NCBI GenBank assembly: GCA_016284235.1
Contig: JAEEOK010000050.1
Span: forward strand, 1-59,789
Origin: Succinivibrionaceae bacterium
GTDB taxonomy: Bacteria; Pseudomonadota; Gammaproteobacteria; Enterobacterales; Succinivibrionaceae
Length of the DNA stretch: 59,789 nucleotides
Direction: 5' to 3'
In this document: in pieces, positions 45,439-57,436 of the stretch
Numbering within the stretch: position 1 is the first letter of the stretch
Layout of the letters: every line of letters begins with the position of its first letter
Program-made: the position numbers and the translations under genes
The notes under the pieces: generated by a model
The model's input: only the letters and a program-made list of their open reading frames with translations
What the model was told of the DNA's origin: nothing
The model's database searches: none

Positions 45439-46599
45439 ATGCATAATTTCAATTTATATCTTCCTACAAAACTTTTTTTCGGTCAAAACAGACTCTCTGA
45501 ACTTCCCCAGGTACTCAAACCTCTCGGTTCACGAATTCTTATAACATACGGTGGCGGCAGCATTATTAAAAGCGGGCTTCTTGATACAGTAAAAAAATCT
45601 CTGAGAGATTTCACTTTATTCGAACTTTCCGGAATAGAACCTAATCCTAGAATTACATCGGTAAGAGACGGTGCTGCGATATGCAAAAAAGAGAAGATTG
45701 ATATTCTGCTTGCAATCGGCGGAGGCAGTGTTCTAGACTGCACAAAAAACATAGCATGCGGTGCCTATTACGACGGCGATCCGTGGGATCTTGTGCTTGA
45801 TACATCAAAAATAACCAGGGCACTGCCAATAGTAGATATCATCACTCTGGCAGCAACAGGAAGTGAATACGATGCCGGAGGAGTAATAACAAATCTGGAA
45901 ACAAACGAAAAAAGGGCGATTATTCACAGTCTTCTCAGTCCCTACGCATCATTCTGCGATCCGTCGCTCACACAATCCGTACCAGCTTGGCATACAGCTG
46001 CCGGCGCCGCCGATATCATGTCTCACACCTTTGAACAGTACTTTGTAAAGGACGGTAATATTCTGACAGACGGGTTCTGTGAAGCCATGCTGAGAACGGT
46101 TATTCAAATGACGCCTGTGGCGATAAAAGATCCGAATAATTATGAAGCAAGAGCTCAGTTACTTATGGCAAGTTCTTTCGGATGCTGCAATCTTCTTTGC
46201 ATAGGACGCTCCGCCAGTGCGTGGCCATGTCATGCAATTGAACACGAAATCAGCGCCTTCCACGATATTACGCACGGAGTCGGTCTCGCAATTATTACGC
46301 CTCACTGGATGAGATACAGTCTGAATACCGAAACCGCTCCTAAATTTGCTCAATACGGTAGAAATGTCTGGAATTTAACAGGCGACGACACAATGGTGAT
46401 TGCTCGTGAAGCTATCGACAGAACAGCGCAGTTCTTCACGGAAATAGGCATACCTTCAAAACTATCAGATGTCGGTGTTACCGACAAGCACTTCGAGGAG
46501 ATGGCAGATCATATACCTCAGTGCTGGTCCCCTCTCACAGATGCCTTCGTTCCGATTGATCGCAACGGTGTACTGGAAATACTGAAAAACTCTCTCTAA
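45439..46599 (+). CDS. Iron-containing alcohol dehydrogenase (YqhD/butanol dehydrogenase type)
   Basis: 386 aa type III alcohol dehydrogenase. The nucleotide-binding GGGSVLDCTKNIA and the metal-ligand segments (AADIMSHTFEQYF, CHAIEHEISAFHDITHGVGLA with conserved His) are typical of the YqhD/BdhA branch, which reduces aldehydes with NADPH. Probably detoxifies aldehydes or disposes of fermentation electrons. Start at the ATG reading MHNFNLYLP, as in the family; an ATG 33 codons earlier is not conserved. After the stop an imperfect GC-rich inverted repeat (46632-46674) may end the transcript. Confidence 0.92.
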   Translation: MHNFNLYLPTKLFFGQNRLSELPQVLKPLGSRILITYGGGSIIKSGLLDTVKKSLRDFTLFELSGIEPNPRITSVRDGAAICKKEKIDILLAIGGGSVLDCTKNIACGAYYDGDPWDLVLDTSKITRALPIVDIITLAATGSEYDAGGVITNLETNEKRAIIHSLLSPYASFCDPSLTQSVPAWHTAAGAADIMSHTFEQYFVKDGNILTDGFCEAMLRTVIQMTPVAIKDPNNYEARAQLLMASSFGCCNLLCIGRSASAWPCHAIEHEISAFHDITHGVGLAIITPHWMRYSLNTETAPKFAQYGRNVWNLTGDDTMVIAREAIDRTAQFFTEIGIPSKLSDVGVTDKHFEEMADHIPQCWSPLTDAFVPIDRNGVLEILKNSL

Positions 46600-46808
46600 A
46601 AAATAAATCTGCTAAAAAAATACCAGATCCTGCGGGTGACGCGGTAGATGAAAAAAAACTTCCGCGACGCCCGCTGTAATTCTGCAAACAGACCTTTGCT
46701 GAACGCAAAAAAAATCTGTGACGGTTTCAAAGAAATTGCACAATACGGATCTCTGAAAATTCAGCAAAAATTATTCTCAAATCACGGATATCACAAGAGT
46801 ATTCTCTT

Positions 46809-47924
46809 TCAGCGGAATGATGTCAAATCAGAATTGCTCCCGCCGCGGTAAACAAACTCAACCCTGTTTGTCAGTTTAAGAACCAACTCATAGGGAATCG
46901 TTCCAACCTTGCCTGCAATCGTCTCAACCGGAAGATGTCGACCCCACAGTTCAACCTCGTCACCCACACTGTCCTTCGCATCCGGACCGAGATCTACAAA
47001 CATCATATCCATGCATACATGACCGGCTGTATAGACAAATCTGCCATTAATCCATACCGGAGTGCCGTTCGGAGTCTGTCTCGGATAACCGTCTCCATAC
47101 CCCATAGCAACAATGCCGAGAGTCGTATCATGATCAGCCTCATAGGATATTCCGTATCCGACCTTTTCACCTTTTTTAAGATTACGGATTGCTATCAGAT
47201 TGCTGGTAAGAGTCATAACAGGCTTAAGTCCCAGATCAGTTCCTGTACGATCTTCATACGGCGAAACACCGTACAGAATAATTCCGGGTCTTACCCAGTC
47301 AGTATGAGATTCAGGCCACGAGTAAATGCCAGCAGAATTAGCCAGAGCGGTATGCATACCGGGATGGGAATGCTCAAAATCCCTGAATACCTTAATCTGC
47401 ATTTTTGTGTAGTCATTCTTTTCCGGCTCATCCGCCGTACACAGGTGGGATATGAGACCGAACGGTTTTTCCACATTACTACAGGCCATCATTCGATCAT
47501 AAAACCGGTTTGCCTCTTCAGGACTTACACCGAGACGGTGCATACCGGTATCAAGCTTAAGCCAGCATTTTACAGGAGAAGGGATGTTTGCTCTTTCAAC
47601 CTGTTCAAGAAGCTGAAAACTGTGCAATGCAACCTGAAGGTTGTTGGCAACTATTACAGGAATATCATCCTCATTGAAAAAACCTTCAAGCAGGATAATC
47701 GGCTTCACAATGCCGGCCCCGCGCAGTGTAAGAGCCTCCTCGATACGAGCTACAGCATAGGCCTCAACATACCTGCTTAGAGTTTTTGCAATCTGAACAA
47801 GACCGTGACCGTATGCGTTAGCCTTCACCACAGCAACAATCCTTGATCCGTCAATTCTGCTCCTAATTACACCGATATTATGCACCAGAGCATCCAAATC
47901 AATAATAGCCTTTACGGACTGCAT
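46809..47924 (-). CDS. alr: Alanine racemase
   Basis: PLP enzyme that makes D-alanine for peptidoglycan. The PLP Lys is K34 in VVKANAYGHG; the second catalytic Tyr is in GYGISYEAD; MGYGDGYPR follows. 371 aa. Start at MQSVKAIID (GGAG six bases upstream). It lies 48 bp after dnaB in the same direction, the dnaB-alr order known from enterics. Confidence 0.96.
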   Translation of the reverse strand: MQSVKAIIDLDALVHNIGVIRSRIDGSRIVAVVKANAYGHGLVQIAKTLSRYVEAYAVARIEEALTLRGAGIVKPIILLEGFFNEDDIPVIVANNLQVALHSFQLLEQVERANIPSPVKCWLKLDTGMHRLGVSPEEANRFYDRMMACSNVEKPFGLISHLCTADEPEKNDYTKMQIKVFRDFEHSHPGMHTALANSAGIYSWPESHTDWVRPGIILYGVSPYEDRTGTDLGLKPVMTLTSNLIAIRNLKKGEKVGYGISYEADHDTTLGIVAMGYGDGYPRQTPNGTPVWINGRFVYTAGHVCMDMMFVDLGPDAKDSVGDEVELWGRHLPVETIAGKVGTIPYELVLKLTNRVEFVYRGGSNSDLTSFR

Positions 47925-47972
47925 ATAAACTCCATACCGCAAAACAAAAAACAAGTTTTAATAACACGGGTA

Positions 47973-49460
47973 TTATACAGCGTTATCGCCATATCTGCTC
48001 ACATCGGAAGGTCGAGGCTGATTTTCAGAAGAGTCATAATCTCGACCTGCATAATTAGAAAACCGTGAATAAGCTCCTTCAAAAATCAGTTTTACCGCTC
48101 CTGTCGGGCCGTTACGCTGCTTTCCGATAATCACCTCGGCCAGTCCCTTGTCCTTGCTGTCCTTATGATAATATTCGTCACGGTAAATAAACATAATCAG
48201 ATCCGCATCCTGTTCAATAGCTCCGGACTCTCTTAAATCTGAATTCTGAGGTCTCTTGTCTGTACGGTTTTCAAGATTTCGGCTCAGCTGCGCCAGTGCA
48301 ATTACAGGAATTTTCAGATCCATTGCCAGTTGTTTTAAAGAACGGGAAATTTCTGAAACCTCATGCAGTTTGTCAGTTCCATAACCGGGAATAGACATAT
48401 GCTGAAGATAATCAATGAGGATCAAACTTATACCGCCGTGCTCCTTGTATATTTTTTTAGCTCTGACTCTAACATCACTTGGCGAAAGACCGGTCTGATC
48501 ATCAATAAAAAGCATATTTCTGCGATCTTCCTGCTTGATTACCGCAACGGCTCTGTTGAATCTTTCCATCTCATCTCGAGTAAGTTCTTCTCCTCTTGAC
48601 AGTTTATCCATTGTTATATCTGACAGCGAACTGAGCATGCGGAGAACAAGCTGCCAGGCCGGCATTTCAAGAGAAAAAACAACAACAGGCTTGTGATTGG
48701 CAGGATTGAGAAATGCATTTTCAACAAAATTCATTCCAAGCGTTGTTTTACCCATAGAGGGTCTGGCTGCCAGCACAATCATTTCACCTGGATGAAAACC
48801 GCTTGTCATTTCATCAAGTTTTGTAAAACCTGACGGAATGCCGGTAACTCCGTTGCCTCCGTTTTTTCTATTTGTCATAGTTTCGCTTATATGACTTATA
48901 GTTTCATTTACAAGTTCTATTATCGGTCTCGGACCGGTGGAATCATTAAGAAGAGAGTTTTCTGCAATTCGGAAAATATCACTTTCTGCACGATTGAGAA
49001 TTTCATCTCCCGATGCGACCTTATTGTCATAAACAAAATCAGAAAGACCGCGGCAGCATTCAAGAATCTGACGCTTAACCGAACGATCCTTAACCACACT
49101 TGCATAACTGCCCACAGATGCAGATGAAGGAACAAGATTCGCCAGACTGGTTATATATTCCTGACCGCCAACCTTTTCAAGAAGATCTGTAGCCTCCAGC
49201 TCAGACTGGAGAGTTACCATATCTATAACTTTACGAGAAGATGCAATATTACCGCACGCCTCAAAAATTGTCTGATGAGAAAAATCAAAGAAATCCTCCT
49301 TGCGAAGAACTGAAGCAACTTGATCCCACGCATTCGGATCCAGAAGCAGACATCCGAGCACAGACTGCTCAGCCTTGAAATCATGGGGAATTTCCCGATT
49401 CTGTCCCTGCGATGCATAGGACTGACTGTTCAAAGGGTACATTGAGGTATCAATAGGCAT
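47973..49460 (-). CDS. dnaB: Replicative DNA helicase
   Basis: Hexameric helicase at the replication fork, 495 aa. An N-terminal DnaG-interaction domain (AEQSVLGCLLLDP) precedes a RecA-like core with Walker A ARPSMGKTT, the LIDYLQHM Walker B and the QLSRNLENR arginine finger region. No intein. Start at ATG 49460 (GGAGG eight bases upstream). Confidence 0.97.
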   Translation of the reverse strand: MPIDTSMYPLNSQSYASQGQNREIPHDFKAEQSVLGCLLLDPNAWDQVASVLRKEDFFDFSHQTIFEACGNIASSRKVIDMVTLQSELEATDLLEKVGGQEYITSLANLVPSSASVGSYASVVKDRSVKRQILECCRGLSDFVYDNKVASGDEILNRAESDIFRIAENSLLNDSTGPRPIIELVNETISHISETMTNRKNGGNGVTGIPSGFTKLDEMTSGFHPGEMIVLAARPSMGKTTLGMNFVENAFLNPANHKPVVVFSLEMPAWQLVLRMLSSLSDITMDKLSRGEELTRDEMERFNRAVAVIKQEDRRNMLFIDDQTGLSPSDVRVRAKKIYKEHGGISLILIDYLQHMSIPGYGTDKLHEVSEISRSLKQLAMDLKIPVIALAQLSRNLENRTDKRPQNSDLRESGAIEQDADLIMFIYRDEYYHKDSKDKGLAEVIIGKQRNGPTGAVKLIFEGAYSRFSNYAGRDYDSSENQPRPSDVSRYGDNAV

Positions 49461-51198
<1,738 letters not shown>

Positions 51199-51199
51199 A

Positions 51200-52603
51200 A
51201 TGGGAAAAACACTCTATCAAAAACTCTACGATTCCCATATTGTGCTTGAGGCACCGGGGGAACTTCCTATCATCTACATCGATCGTCATCTGATGCATGA
51301 GGTTACGAGTCCCCAGGCCTTTGACGGTCTGAGACAGAACGGAAGAACAGTAAGACATCCGGAAAAAACATGGGCTACAATGGATCACAACGTATCCACC
51401 CATTCAGATTCAATTGACGCCTGCAGTGAGCTCGGAAAAATCCAGATGGAAACACTCAAGAGAAACTGCAATGAATTCAAGGTACCTCTCTTTGGTCTCG
51501 GCAACCAGCACCAGGGAATTATTCATGTCATGGGACCTGAAATAGGCGCCACCATTCCCGGAGCTACAATGATCTGCGGAGATTCCCATACCGCAACCCA
51601 CGGTGCTTTTGGTGCACTCGCCTTCGGTGTAGGAACTTCGGAGGTTGAGCATGTTCTTGCAACCCAGACCATAAAGCAGGCACGCCTTAAGAATATGAAG
51701 GTGGAGATAACAGGAAAACTTCAAAAGGGTGTCTACCCCAAGGACGTAATTCTTGCTGTTGCTGCGCAGCTCGGAACAGCCGGAGGCACCGGCTATGCAA
51801 TTGAATTCACCGGTGATGTCATACGCAATATGAGCATGGAAGGTCGAATGACAATCTGCAACATGGCTATTGAAGTCGGAGCAAAAGTAGGTCTTGTTGC
51901 ACCGGATGAAACAACAATCAGCTACGTTAAAGGAAGAACATATGCGCCTCATGGCAAGGACTGGGATGAAGCAGTTTCCTACTGGAAGACGCTTAATTCC
52001 GATGACGACGCTGCGTGGGATGCAGAGGTAAGAATAGACGGTTCTTCAATAGAGCCTCAGGTAACATGGGGAACCAATCCAGGACAGGGAGGTTCAGTCA
52101 ATCAGCCAGTTCCGGCTCCTGAAGACTTTAATGACGAAATCAGCAGTCTTTCCTGCAAGAAAGCTCTAGATTATCAGGGAATCACCGCCCACACCGATCT
52201 TAAAACGGTTCCTATCGATGCAGTGTTCATCGGTTCCTGCACTAACGGCAGAATTGAGGATTTCAGAGCTGCGGCAGATATTCTAAAGGGCAGACACATA
52301 GCTGCAAATATCAAGCTCGCAATTGCCGTACCTGGATCATGCCAGGTGAAGAAGCAGGCTGAAGAGGAAGGTCTGGACAAAATTTTTACAGACGCAGGAT
52401 TTGAATGGAGATATGCCGGATGCTCCATGTGTCTTGCAATGAATGACGATAAGCTGCCGGCCGGAATGAGGTGTGCATCAACATCAAACCGGAATTTTGA
52501 AGGCAGGCAGGGTCGTGGTTCAAGAACTCATCTGGTAAGTCCTGCCATGGCTGCAGCAGCCGCAGTTGCAGGTCATTTTGTTGATGTAAGAGAAATGATC
52601 TAA
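51200..52603 (+). CDS. leuC: 3-isopropylmalate dehydratase large subunit
   Basis: Aconitase-family [4Fe-4S] enzyme that isomerises 2- to 3-isopropylmalate, 467 aa. [30 protein letters not shown] and [12 protein letters not shown] carry the cluster ligands. The ATG lies two bases after the leuB stop (GAGG overlaps the leuB end), so translation is coupled. Confidence 0.97.
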   Translation: MGKTLYQKLYDSHIVLEAPGELPIIYIDRHLMHEVTSPQAFDGLRQNGRTVRHPEKTWATMDHNVSTHSDSIDACSELGKIQMETLKRNCNEFKVPLFGLGNQHQGIIHVMGPEIGATIPGATMICGDSHTATHGAFGALAFGVGTSEVEHVLATQTIKQARLKNMKVEITGKLQKGVYPKDVILAVAAQLGTAGGTGYAIEFTGDVIRNMSMEGRMTICNMAIEVGAKVGLVAPDETTISYVKGRTYAPHGKDWDEAVSYWKTLNSDDDAAWDAEVRIDGSSIEPQVTWGTNPGQGGSVNQPVPAPEDFNDEISSLSCKKALDYQGITAHTDLKTVPIDAVFIGSCTNGRIEDFRAAADILKGRHIAANIKLAIAVPGSCQVKKQAEEEGLDKIFTDAGFEWRYAGCSMCLAMNDDKLPAGMRCASTSNRNFEGRQGRGSRTHLVSPAMAAAAAVAGHFVDVREMI

Positions 52604-52617
52604 AGGAGAAACATCAT

Positions 52618-53217
52618 ATGCAGGAATTTAAACAGCACACCGGTATTGCAGTTCCGTTAAATGTGGCTAATGTTGATACAGATCAGATTATACCTAAGCA
52701 GTTTCTCAGTTCTGTTTCCAAATTGGGATTCGGAAAGCACGTATTTAATGACTGGAGATATCTTGACGAGAACGGAACAAAGGTGAATCCTGATTTTATT
52801 CTCAATTATCCCCGCTACAAAAATGCATCCATACTGCTTGCCCGAGAGAATTTTGGCAACGGATCAAGCCGAGAGCATGCACCGTGGGCTTTGGCGGATT
52901 ATGGCTTCAGAGCAATAATCGCACCATCATTTGCTGATATTTTCTATAACAATTCTCTAAACAACGGTCTGCTGCTGGTGAAACTGAAACCGGAAGAGAT
53001 TGATGAACTGTTCAAGCTGGTAGAAGCTAACGAGGGACAGACCGTTACTGTAGATCTGGAAAATAAAGAAATCAGAGCAGAAAATCTCGTTTTCAAATTT
53101 GATCTGGATGAATTTCGCAGATACTGCATCATGAACGGACTTGATAACATAGGTCTGACTCTTAAACATGAAGCAGAAATAGAAAAATTTGAAGATAATA
53201 AATATCGCTGGCTTTAA
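52618..53217 (+). CDS. leuD: 3-isopropylmalate dehydratase small subunit
   Basis: Swivel domain partner of LeuC, 199 aa. [12 protein letters not shown] and the [15 protein letters not shown] motif are the signature. AAAGGAG lies seven bases upstream. A long-stem hairpin follows the gene. Confidence 0.97.
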   Translation: MQEFKQHTGIAVPLNVANVDTDQIIPKQFLSSVSKLGFGKHVFNDWRYLDENGTKVNPDFILNYPRYKNASILLARENFGNGSSREHAPWALADYGFRAIIAPSFADIFYNNSLNNGLLLVKLKPEEIDELFKLVEANEGQTVTVDLENKEIRAENLVFKFDLDEFRRYCIMNGLDNIGLTLKHEAEIEKFEDNKYRWL

Positions 53218-53279
53218 AATGCTACTCTCGTCATCCTTCCTGTGACATGATCATATCAATGCAGAAGGAGAGAAAACAT

Positions 53280-53332
53280 ATTCCGGCATCCTTTTCTTAA
53301 AAAATTTCACAAATTCAACAGGATGCCGGAAT
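53280..53332. terminator. Bidirectional hairpin between leuD and slyD
   Basis: ATTCCGGCATCCT/AGGATGCCGGAAT, a perfect 13-bp stem with a 27-nt loop, between convergent genes. T runs are short on both sides. Confidence 0.6.
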
Positions 53333-53445
53333 CTTTCAAAAGAGACAGGAACAAACGAAAGTAAATTCTTCTTTACTTATCTTTGCAACCCGAATGAATT
53401 CTTCTCCACATTCCCAGTCTATTTTTAATAGTTAAATAAAAAACG

Positions 53446-54084
53446 TCATTCTGAATCATGGTGGCAACAGCGGTGCTCATGCTCCTCGTGTTCTTCATGC
53501 TCATGGTGATGACAGCAGCGATGCTCATGCTCTTCATGATCATGATGATGACAGCAGCGGTGCTCATGCTCTTCATGATCGTGATGATGACAGCATCTAT
53601 GCTCTTCATTTTCACAATGACCGTCAACATGCACATGTCCGTGCTCCTTCTCTGATTCGGTAGGCTCACGCACATCAACTATTTCTACCTTGAAAAACAG
53701 ATCAACACCAGCCAGTGGATGATTGCCATCTACAATAACCTCATTATCACGCATCTCTCTGACAGTAACAGGAAGCTGTCCCTCTTCTGTCTGGGCAATA
53801 AAGGTGTCGCCAACATTGACAGGATTATCACCAAACATATCTAAAGATAGCGATGTAAGAAGATTATCGCGATATTCACCATAACCGTCCTCAGCCTTTA
53901 CTTCGACATCAAACTTGTCACCTTTTTCATGACCGGTTATAGCATTCTCCAAACCAGGCACCAAATATTCTGTACCATGCATGTACGTAAGAAGATTTTG
54001 ATCATCAGACTGATCAATAACAACACCATCCTTGTTACTTAGAGTGTATCGAATGGTTACAACACTGAAATCGCTTACTTTCAT
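53446..54084 (-). CDS. slyD: SlyD-type FKBP peptidyl-prolyl isomerase with repeated metal-binding tail
   Basis: 212 aa. Residues 1-147 are an FKBP domain with an IF insert (HGTEYLVPGLENAI, VDGNHPLAGVDLFF). The last 65 residues consist almost only of His, Glu, Cys and Asp. They carry two exact copies of HRCCHHHDHEEHE, one longer variant and one partial copy. In E. coli, SlyD uses a His-rich tail to bind Ni2+ and feeds hydrogenase maturation; the same role is likely here. Start at the ATG with AGGTAAG upstream. Confidence 0.95.
   Translation of the reverse strand: MKVSDFSVVTIRYTLSNKDGVVIDQSDDQNLLTYMHGTEYLVPGLENAITGHEKGDKFDVEVKAEDGYGEYRDNLLTSLSLDMFGDNPVNVGDTFIAQTEEGQLPVTVREMRDNEVIVDGNHPLAGVDLFFKVEIVDVREPTESEKEHGHVHVDGHCENEEHRCCHHHDHEEHEHRCCHHHDHEEHEHRCCHHHEHEEHEEHEHRCCHHDSE
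53458..53601 (-). repeat. 39-bp coding tandem repeat in slyD
   Basis: Codons 162-209: two 13-codon units, a 16-codon variant and a partial unit, each starting HRCC. DNA copies are nearly identical, so copy number could vary between strains. Confidence 0.9.
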
Positions 54085-54385
54085 TTCACTTACCTTTAAT
54101 AAATTAAACGATAATATAATAACTTAAAATCTAAACTTATCAAGTTAGGCTAAAAAACATATTTGTCAAATTTTCACTGAACCTGCAGTACCACTTCCTC
54201 TAAAGCTGATTTCAGTACTACGGATAATCATGAACTAAAGACGATGTTTCATATCGATGCCATGCCGTATCAACAGGATAAAATAAAGCTATCATCTGCA
54301 GGAGAAAAAGAGACAAATGTAAGGATTTGGTCAGATATTTGATACAATACGAATCAAAAAGAAGCCATAACACTATAGGATTAAA

Positions 54386-56335
54386 GTGATTCAGATCAAA
54401 AACCTAGAATATATGATTGCGGGTCATGAATTATTTCATGACGCCTGTGCACAAATCAACCCGGGAGACAAAGTCGGTCTGATCGGAAAAAACGGAAGCG
54501 GTAAATCAACGCTGCTCTCGCTTATTACCGGGAAAAATCAACCTGATAACGGAAATATAAATATACCAGCAGACTGGGTAATATCCACTGTATCCCAGGA
54601 AACTCCTGCTTTAGATTTAAAGGCTATCGATTATGTTATAGAAGGTGATCATAGATACACAGAAATCCAGAAATTACTTTCTCAAGCCATCAAAAATAAC
54701 GATGGGGAAGCTATCGGCCGTATTCATAATGAAATGGAAATTATAGACGGATACACCATACGTTCAAGAGCTGCCATCATTTTATCAGGACTCGGGTTTT
54801 CTGAAGACCAGCATAGCAGAAAAGTAAAAGAATTTTCAGGAGGCTGGCGTATGCGCCTGAACCTGGCGCAGGCACTGATTTTAAGATCAGATTTATTACT
54901 TCTAGACGAACCAACGAACCATCTTGATCTGGATGCCGTTATTTTTTTGGAAAATTATCTTAAAAATTACAACGGAACACTGATTATAATTTCGCATGAT
55001 CGTGAGTTTTTAGATCACATTGTCAAAAAAATAATCCATATTGAAAACAAACAACTCAATGAATATACTGCCAACTATACCAAATTTGAGATTATGCGCA
55101 TGGAGAAGCGTAATCAGCAGCAGGCAATGTATGATAAGCAGCAAGCTGCAATCGCACATATGAAAGAATATGTGGAAAGATTCAGGTATAAGGCAACAAA
55201 GGCCAAACAGGCACAAAGCAGACTAAAGGCTCTTGAAAAAATGGATCTGATTGCAGCTGTACATTCAGATTCTCACTTTACATTCCAGTTCAGAGAGCCG
55301 GAATCCCTTCCCAACCCTATTATCCAAATGGAAGGACTGTCGCTAGGATACAACGATCACACCGTACTGAACAAAATAAAAATTAATTTAACATCAGGAT
55401 CGAGAATCGGACTCCTTGGTAAAAACGGAGCAGGAAAATCTACATTAGTAAAATGCCTGGCAGGAGAACTAAAGCCTTTAAGCGGTAAATTTCACTGTTC
55501 AACAGGAGTTCAAGTCGGTTACTTTGCTCAGGAACAGTTGGAACATCTCAGACTTGATGAATCAGCACTAAAACATATGCAGTTTCTTGCTCCTGACAGA
55601 AAAGAACTGGAACTTAGGAGCTATCTTGGATCCTTTGCTTTTAACGGAGACAAAGTAAACAACCCTGCATCAACGCTTTCCGGAGGAGAAAAGGCAAGAC
55701 TGGCTCTGGCACTTATTGTTTGGCAAAAACCCAATCTGCTTTTGCTTGACGAACCGACCAATCATCTTGACCTGGATATGAGAGAAGCTCTGACTTTAGC
55801 ATTACAGAATTATAACGGTGCACTTGTTGTCGTATCACATGATCGCCATCTTTTAAAATCAACAACGGATCTGTTATATCTGGTAGATGACGGTAGAGTA
55901 ACTGAATTTGATGGCGATCTGGACGACTATCATAAATACCTGCTGGAAAAACAGAAATCTGAACAGGCAAAACTTAAGGAATGCAGAAATGCACAAAAAC
56001 GACCTGACAGTAAAAGTCAGCAACAGTTATCGCGAATGCAAATCAAACAGTTGCAGTCAAAATTTAAAGAAGAAACTAGAGATTTAAGAAAAAGAATTTC
56101 TGTTCTTTCTGAGAAAATTGATGAAATTGCACTAAAGGAGAACAGAATTCAGGAACAACTTGCTGACAACAATATTTACAATTCTGAAAACAAACCTAAA
56201 CTTAATGAGTTGCTGACAGAACAGGGAAATCTGCAACACCAGAAAGAGAAGTTTGAAGAAGAATGGTTGATTCTTAGTGAAGAATTTGAACAAAAACAAA
56301 ATGATCTAAATTTAAAACTCAAGGAAAACTCATAA
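54386..56335 (+). CDS. yheS: ABC-F ATPase YheS
   Basis: Ribosome-associated ABC-F protein, 649 aa against 637 in E. coli. Walker A GKNGSGKST (34-42) and GKNGAGKST in the second cassette, FSGGWRMRLNLAQAL and LSGGEKARLALAL signatures, and two LLLLDEPTNHLDLD Walker B motifs. The C-terminal 110 residues are a charged coiled coil, as in YheS. The start codon is GTG with AGGA six bases upstream. Its stop overlaps the rlmJ ATG. Confidence 0.95.
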   Translation: MIQIKNLEYMIAGHELFHDACAQINPGDKVGLIGKNGSGKSTLLSLITGKNQPDNGNINIPADWVISTVSQETPALDLKAIDYVIEGDHRYTEIQKLLSQAIKNNDGEAIGRIHNEMEIIDGYTIRSRAAIILSGLGFSEDQHSRKVKEFSGGWRMRLNLAQALILRSDLLLLDEPTNHLDLDAVIFLENYLKNYNGTLIIISHDREFLDHIVKKIIHIENKQLNEYTANYTKFEIMRMEKRNQQQAMYDKQQAAIAHMKEYVERFRYKATKAKQAQSRLKALEKMDLIAAVHSDSHFTFQFREPESLPNPIIQMEGLSLGYNDHTVLNKIKINLTSGSRIGLLGKNGAGKSTLVKCLAGELKPLSGKFHCSTGVQVGYFAQEQLEHLRLDESALKHMQFLAPDRKELELRSYLGSFAFNGDKVNNPASTLSGGEKARLALALIVWQKPNLLLLDEPTNHLDLDMREALTLALQNYNGALVVVSHDRHLLKSTTDLLYLVDDGRVTEFDGDLDDYHKYLLEKQKSEQAKLKECRNAQKRPDSKSQQQLSRMQIKQLQSKFKEETRDLRKRISVLSEKIDEIALKENRIQEQLADNNIYNSENKPKLNELLTEQGNLQHQKEKFEEEWLILSEEFEQKQNDLNLKLKENS

Positions 56336-57264
56336 TGCTCAGCTACCTTCACTCATATCATGCCGGCAATCATGCTGATATAATTAAGCACATAACTCTT
56401 TCCTTAATTCTCAAATATAAAAAAAATAAAGATTCACCTTTAGTATATATCGACAGTCACGCAGGACGAGGGTACTACAATCTGAACAGCAGAGAATCTA
56501 AAAAGACAAGTGAATATAATTCCGGCATAGGTAAACTGCTCAGCTGTACAGATGATTTAGATCCATCAATAAATGATTATTTAAGCATTGTAAAAGAAAT
56601 CAATAATGATCTAATCAAGGCAAATAGCAGCAATGCCAGTAATTCGGAACCAAGGCCTGTAGAGACATTAAACACAGATAAAACATTGAAATTAAACTAT
56701 TATCCAGGATCTCCGCTGATTGCCAAGAAACTTCTGCGTCCTCAGGATCACTTAATTATGATGGAACTTCACAATAATGAAATCCGAGAACTAAAATCAA
56801 GGATGGACTGCAGAAATGACAAAAGAATCGCAATTCATCACAGAGATGGATTCGAAGGTCTAGTTGCTGTAACCCCGCCAAAAATCAAAAGAGGTGTAGT
56901 ACTTATAGATCCGTCTTATGAAATGATCGAAGATTACAAAAAAGCGATAGAATCAATCGAGCTCGTACTAAAAAAATGGAATGATGTAACAATAATGTTA
57001 TGGTATCCCCATCTAAACAACAGCAAAGATCATTCCCTTTTTCTCAGAGAAAAAGCAAAAAAAATTGAAGCAAAAGAGATTCTTGATGTTAATTTCTGTA
57101 TAGCAAACTCCCAGGACAAAATCGAAGGAATGTACGGTTCTGGTTTACTGATATTCAATCCTACGTACAACCTGTCAGATCAGCTATCAGATATAGTTAA
57201 TCAGTTACAGACAATCTGCAAAGAAACACCAAATGCCATAAGCAGTGTTCAAAATCTTAAATAG
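56335..57264 (+). CDS. rlmJ: 23S rRNA (adenine2030-N6)-methyltransferase
   Basis: Methylates A2030 of 23S rRNA. The MLSYLHSYHAGNHADIIKH N-terminus is the RlmJ signature, and the SAM-binding region YIDSHAGRGYY is present. The catalytic motif IV, usually DPPY, reads DPSY (192-195) here. At 309 aa it is about 29 longer than E. coli RlmJ, with an insertion of Asn/Ser-rich residues at about 85-115. It overlaps yheS by one base, so co-translation is likely. Confidence 0.93.
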   Translation: MLSYLHSYHAGNHADIIKHITLSLILKYKKNKDSPLVYIDSHAGRGYYNLNSRESKKTSEYNSGIGKLLSCTDDLDPSINDYLSIVKEINNDLIKANSSNASNSEPRPVETLNTDKTLKLNYYPGSPLIAKKLLRPQDHLIMMELHNNEIRELKSRMDCRNDKRIAIHHRDGFEGLVAVTPPKIKRGVVLIDPSYEMIEDYKKAIESIELVLKKWNDVTIMLWYPHLNNSKDHSLFLREKAKKIEAKEILDVNFCIANSQDKIEGMYGSGLLIFNPTYNLSDQLSDIVNQLQTICKETPNAISSVQNLK

Positions 57265-57436
57265 GATGTGTATTAGTTCTAACATCAATGTTTACGATGT
57301 TTGGCATTATAAATCCAATAACCGGAGCCTTTTAAGACTTTTCTTACAAAGGATTCGACTACTACCAACAGAGTTTTAGAAAGAATCCTTGACTCCAGGT
57401 TATCCCTACAAGTTTTTGCAAAGTGTCAAAAATACC

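Noticed and set aside
46648-46851. 67-codon frame after the alcohol dehydrogenase
   Set aside because: Overlaps the end of alr on the other strand and has no supported ribosome site.
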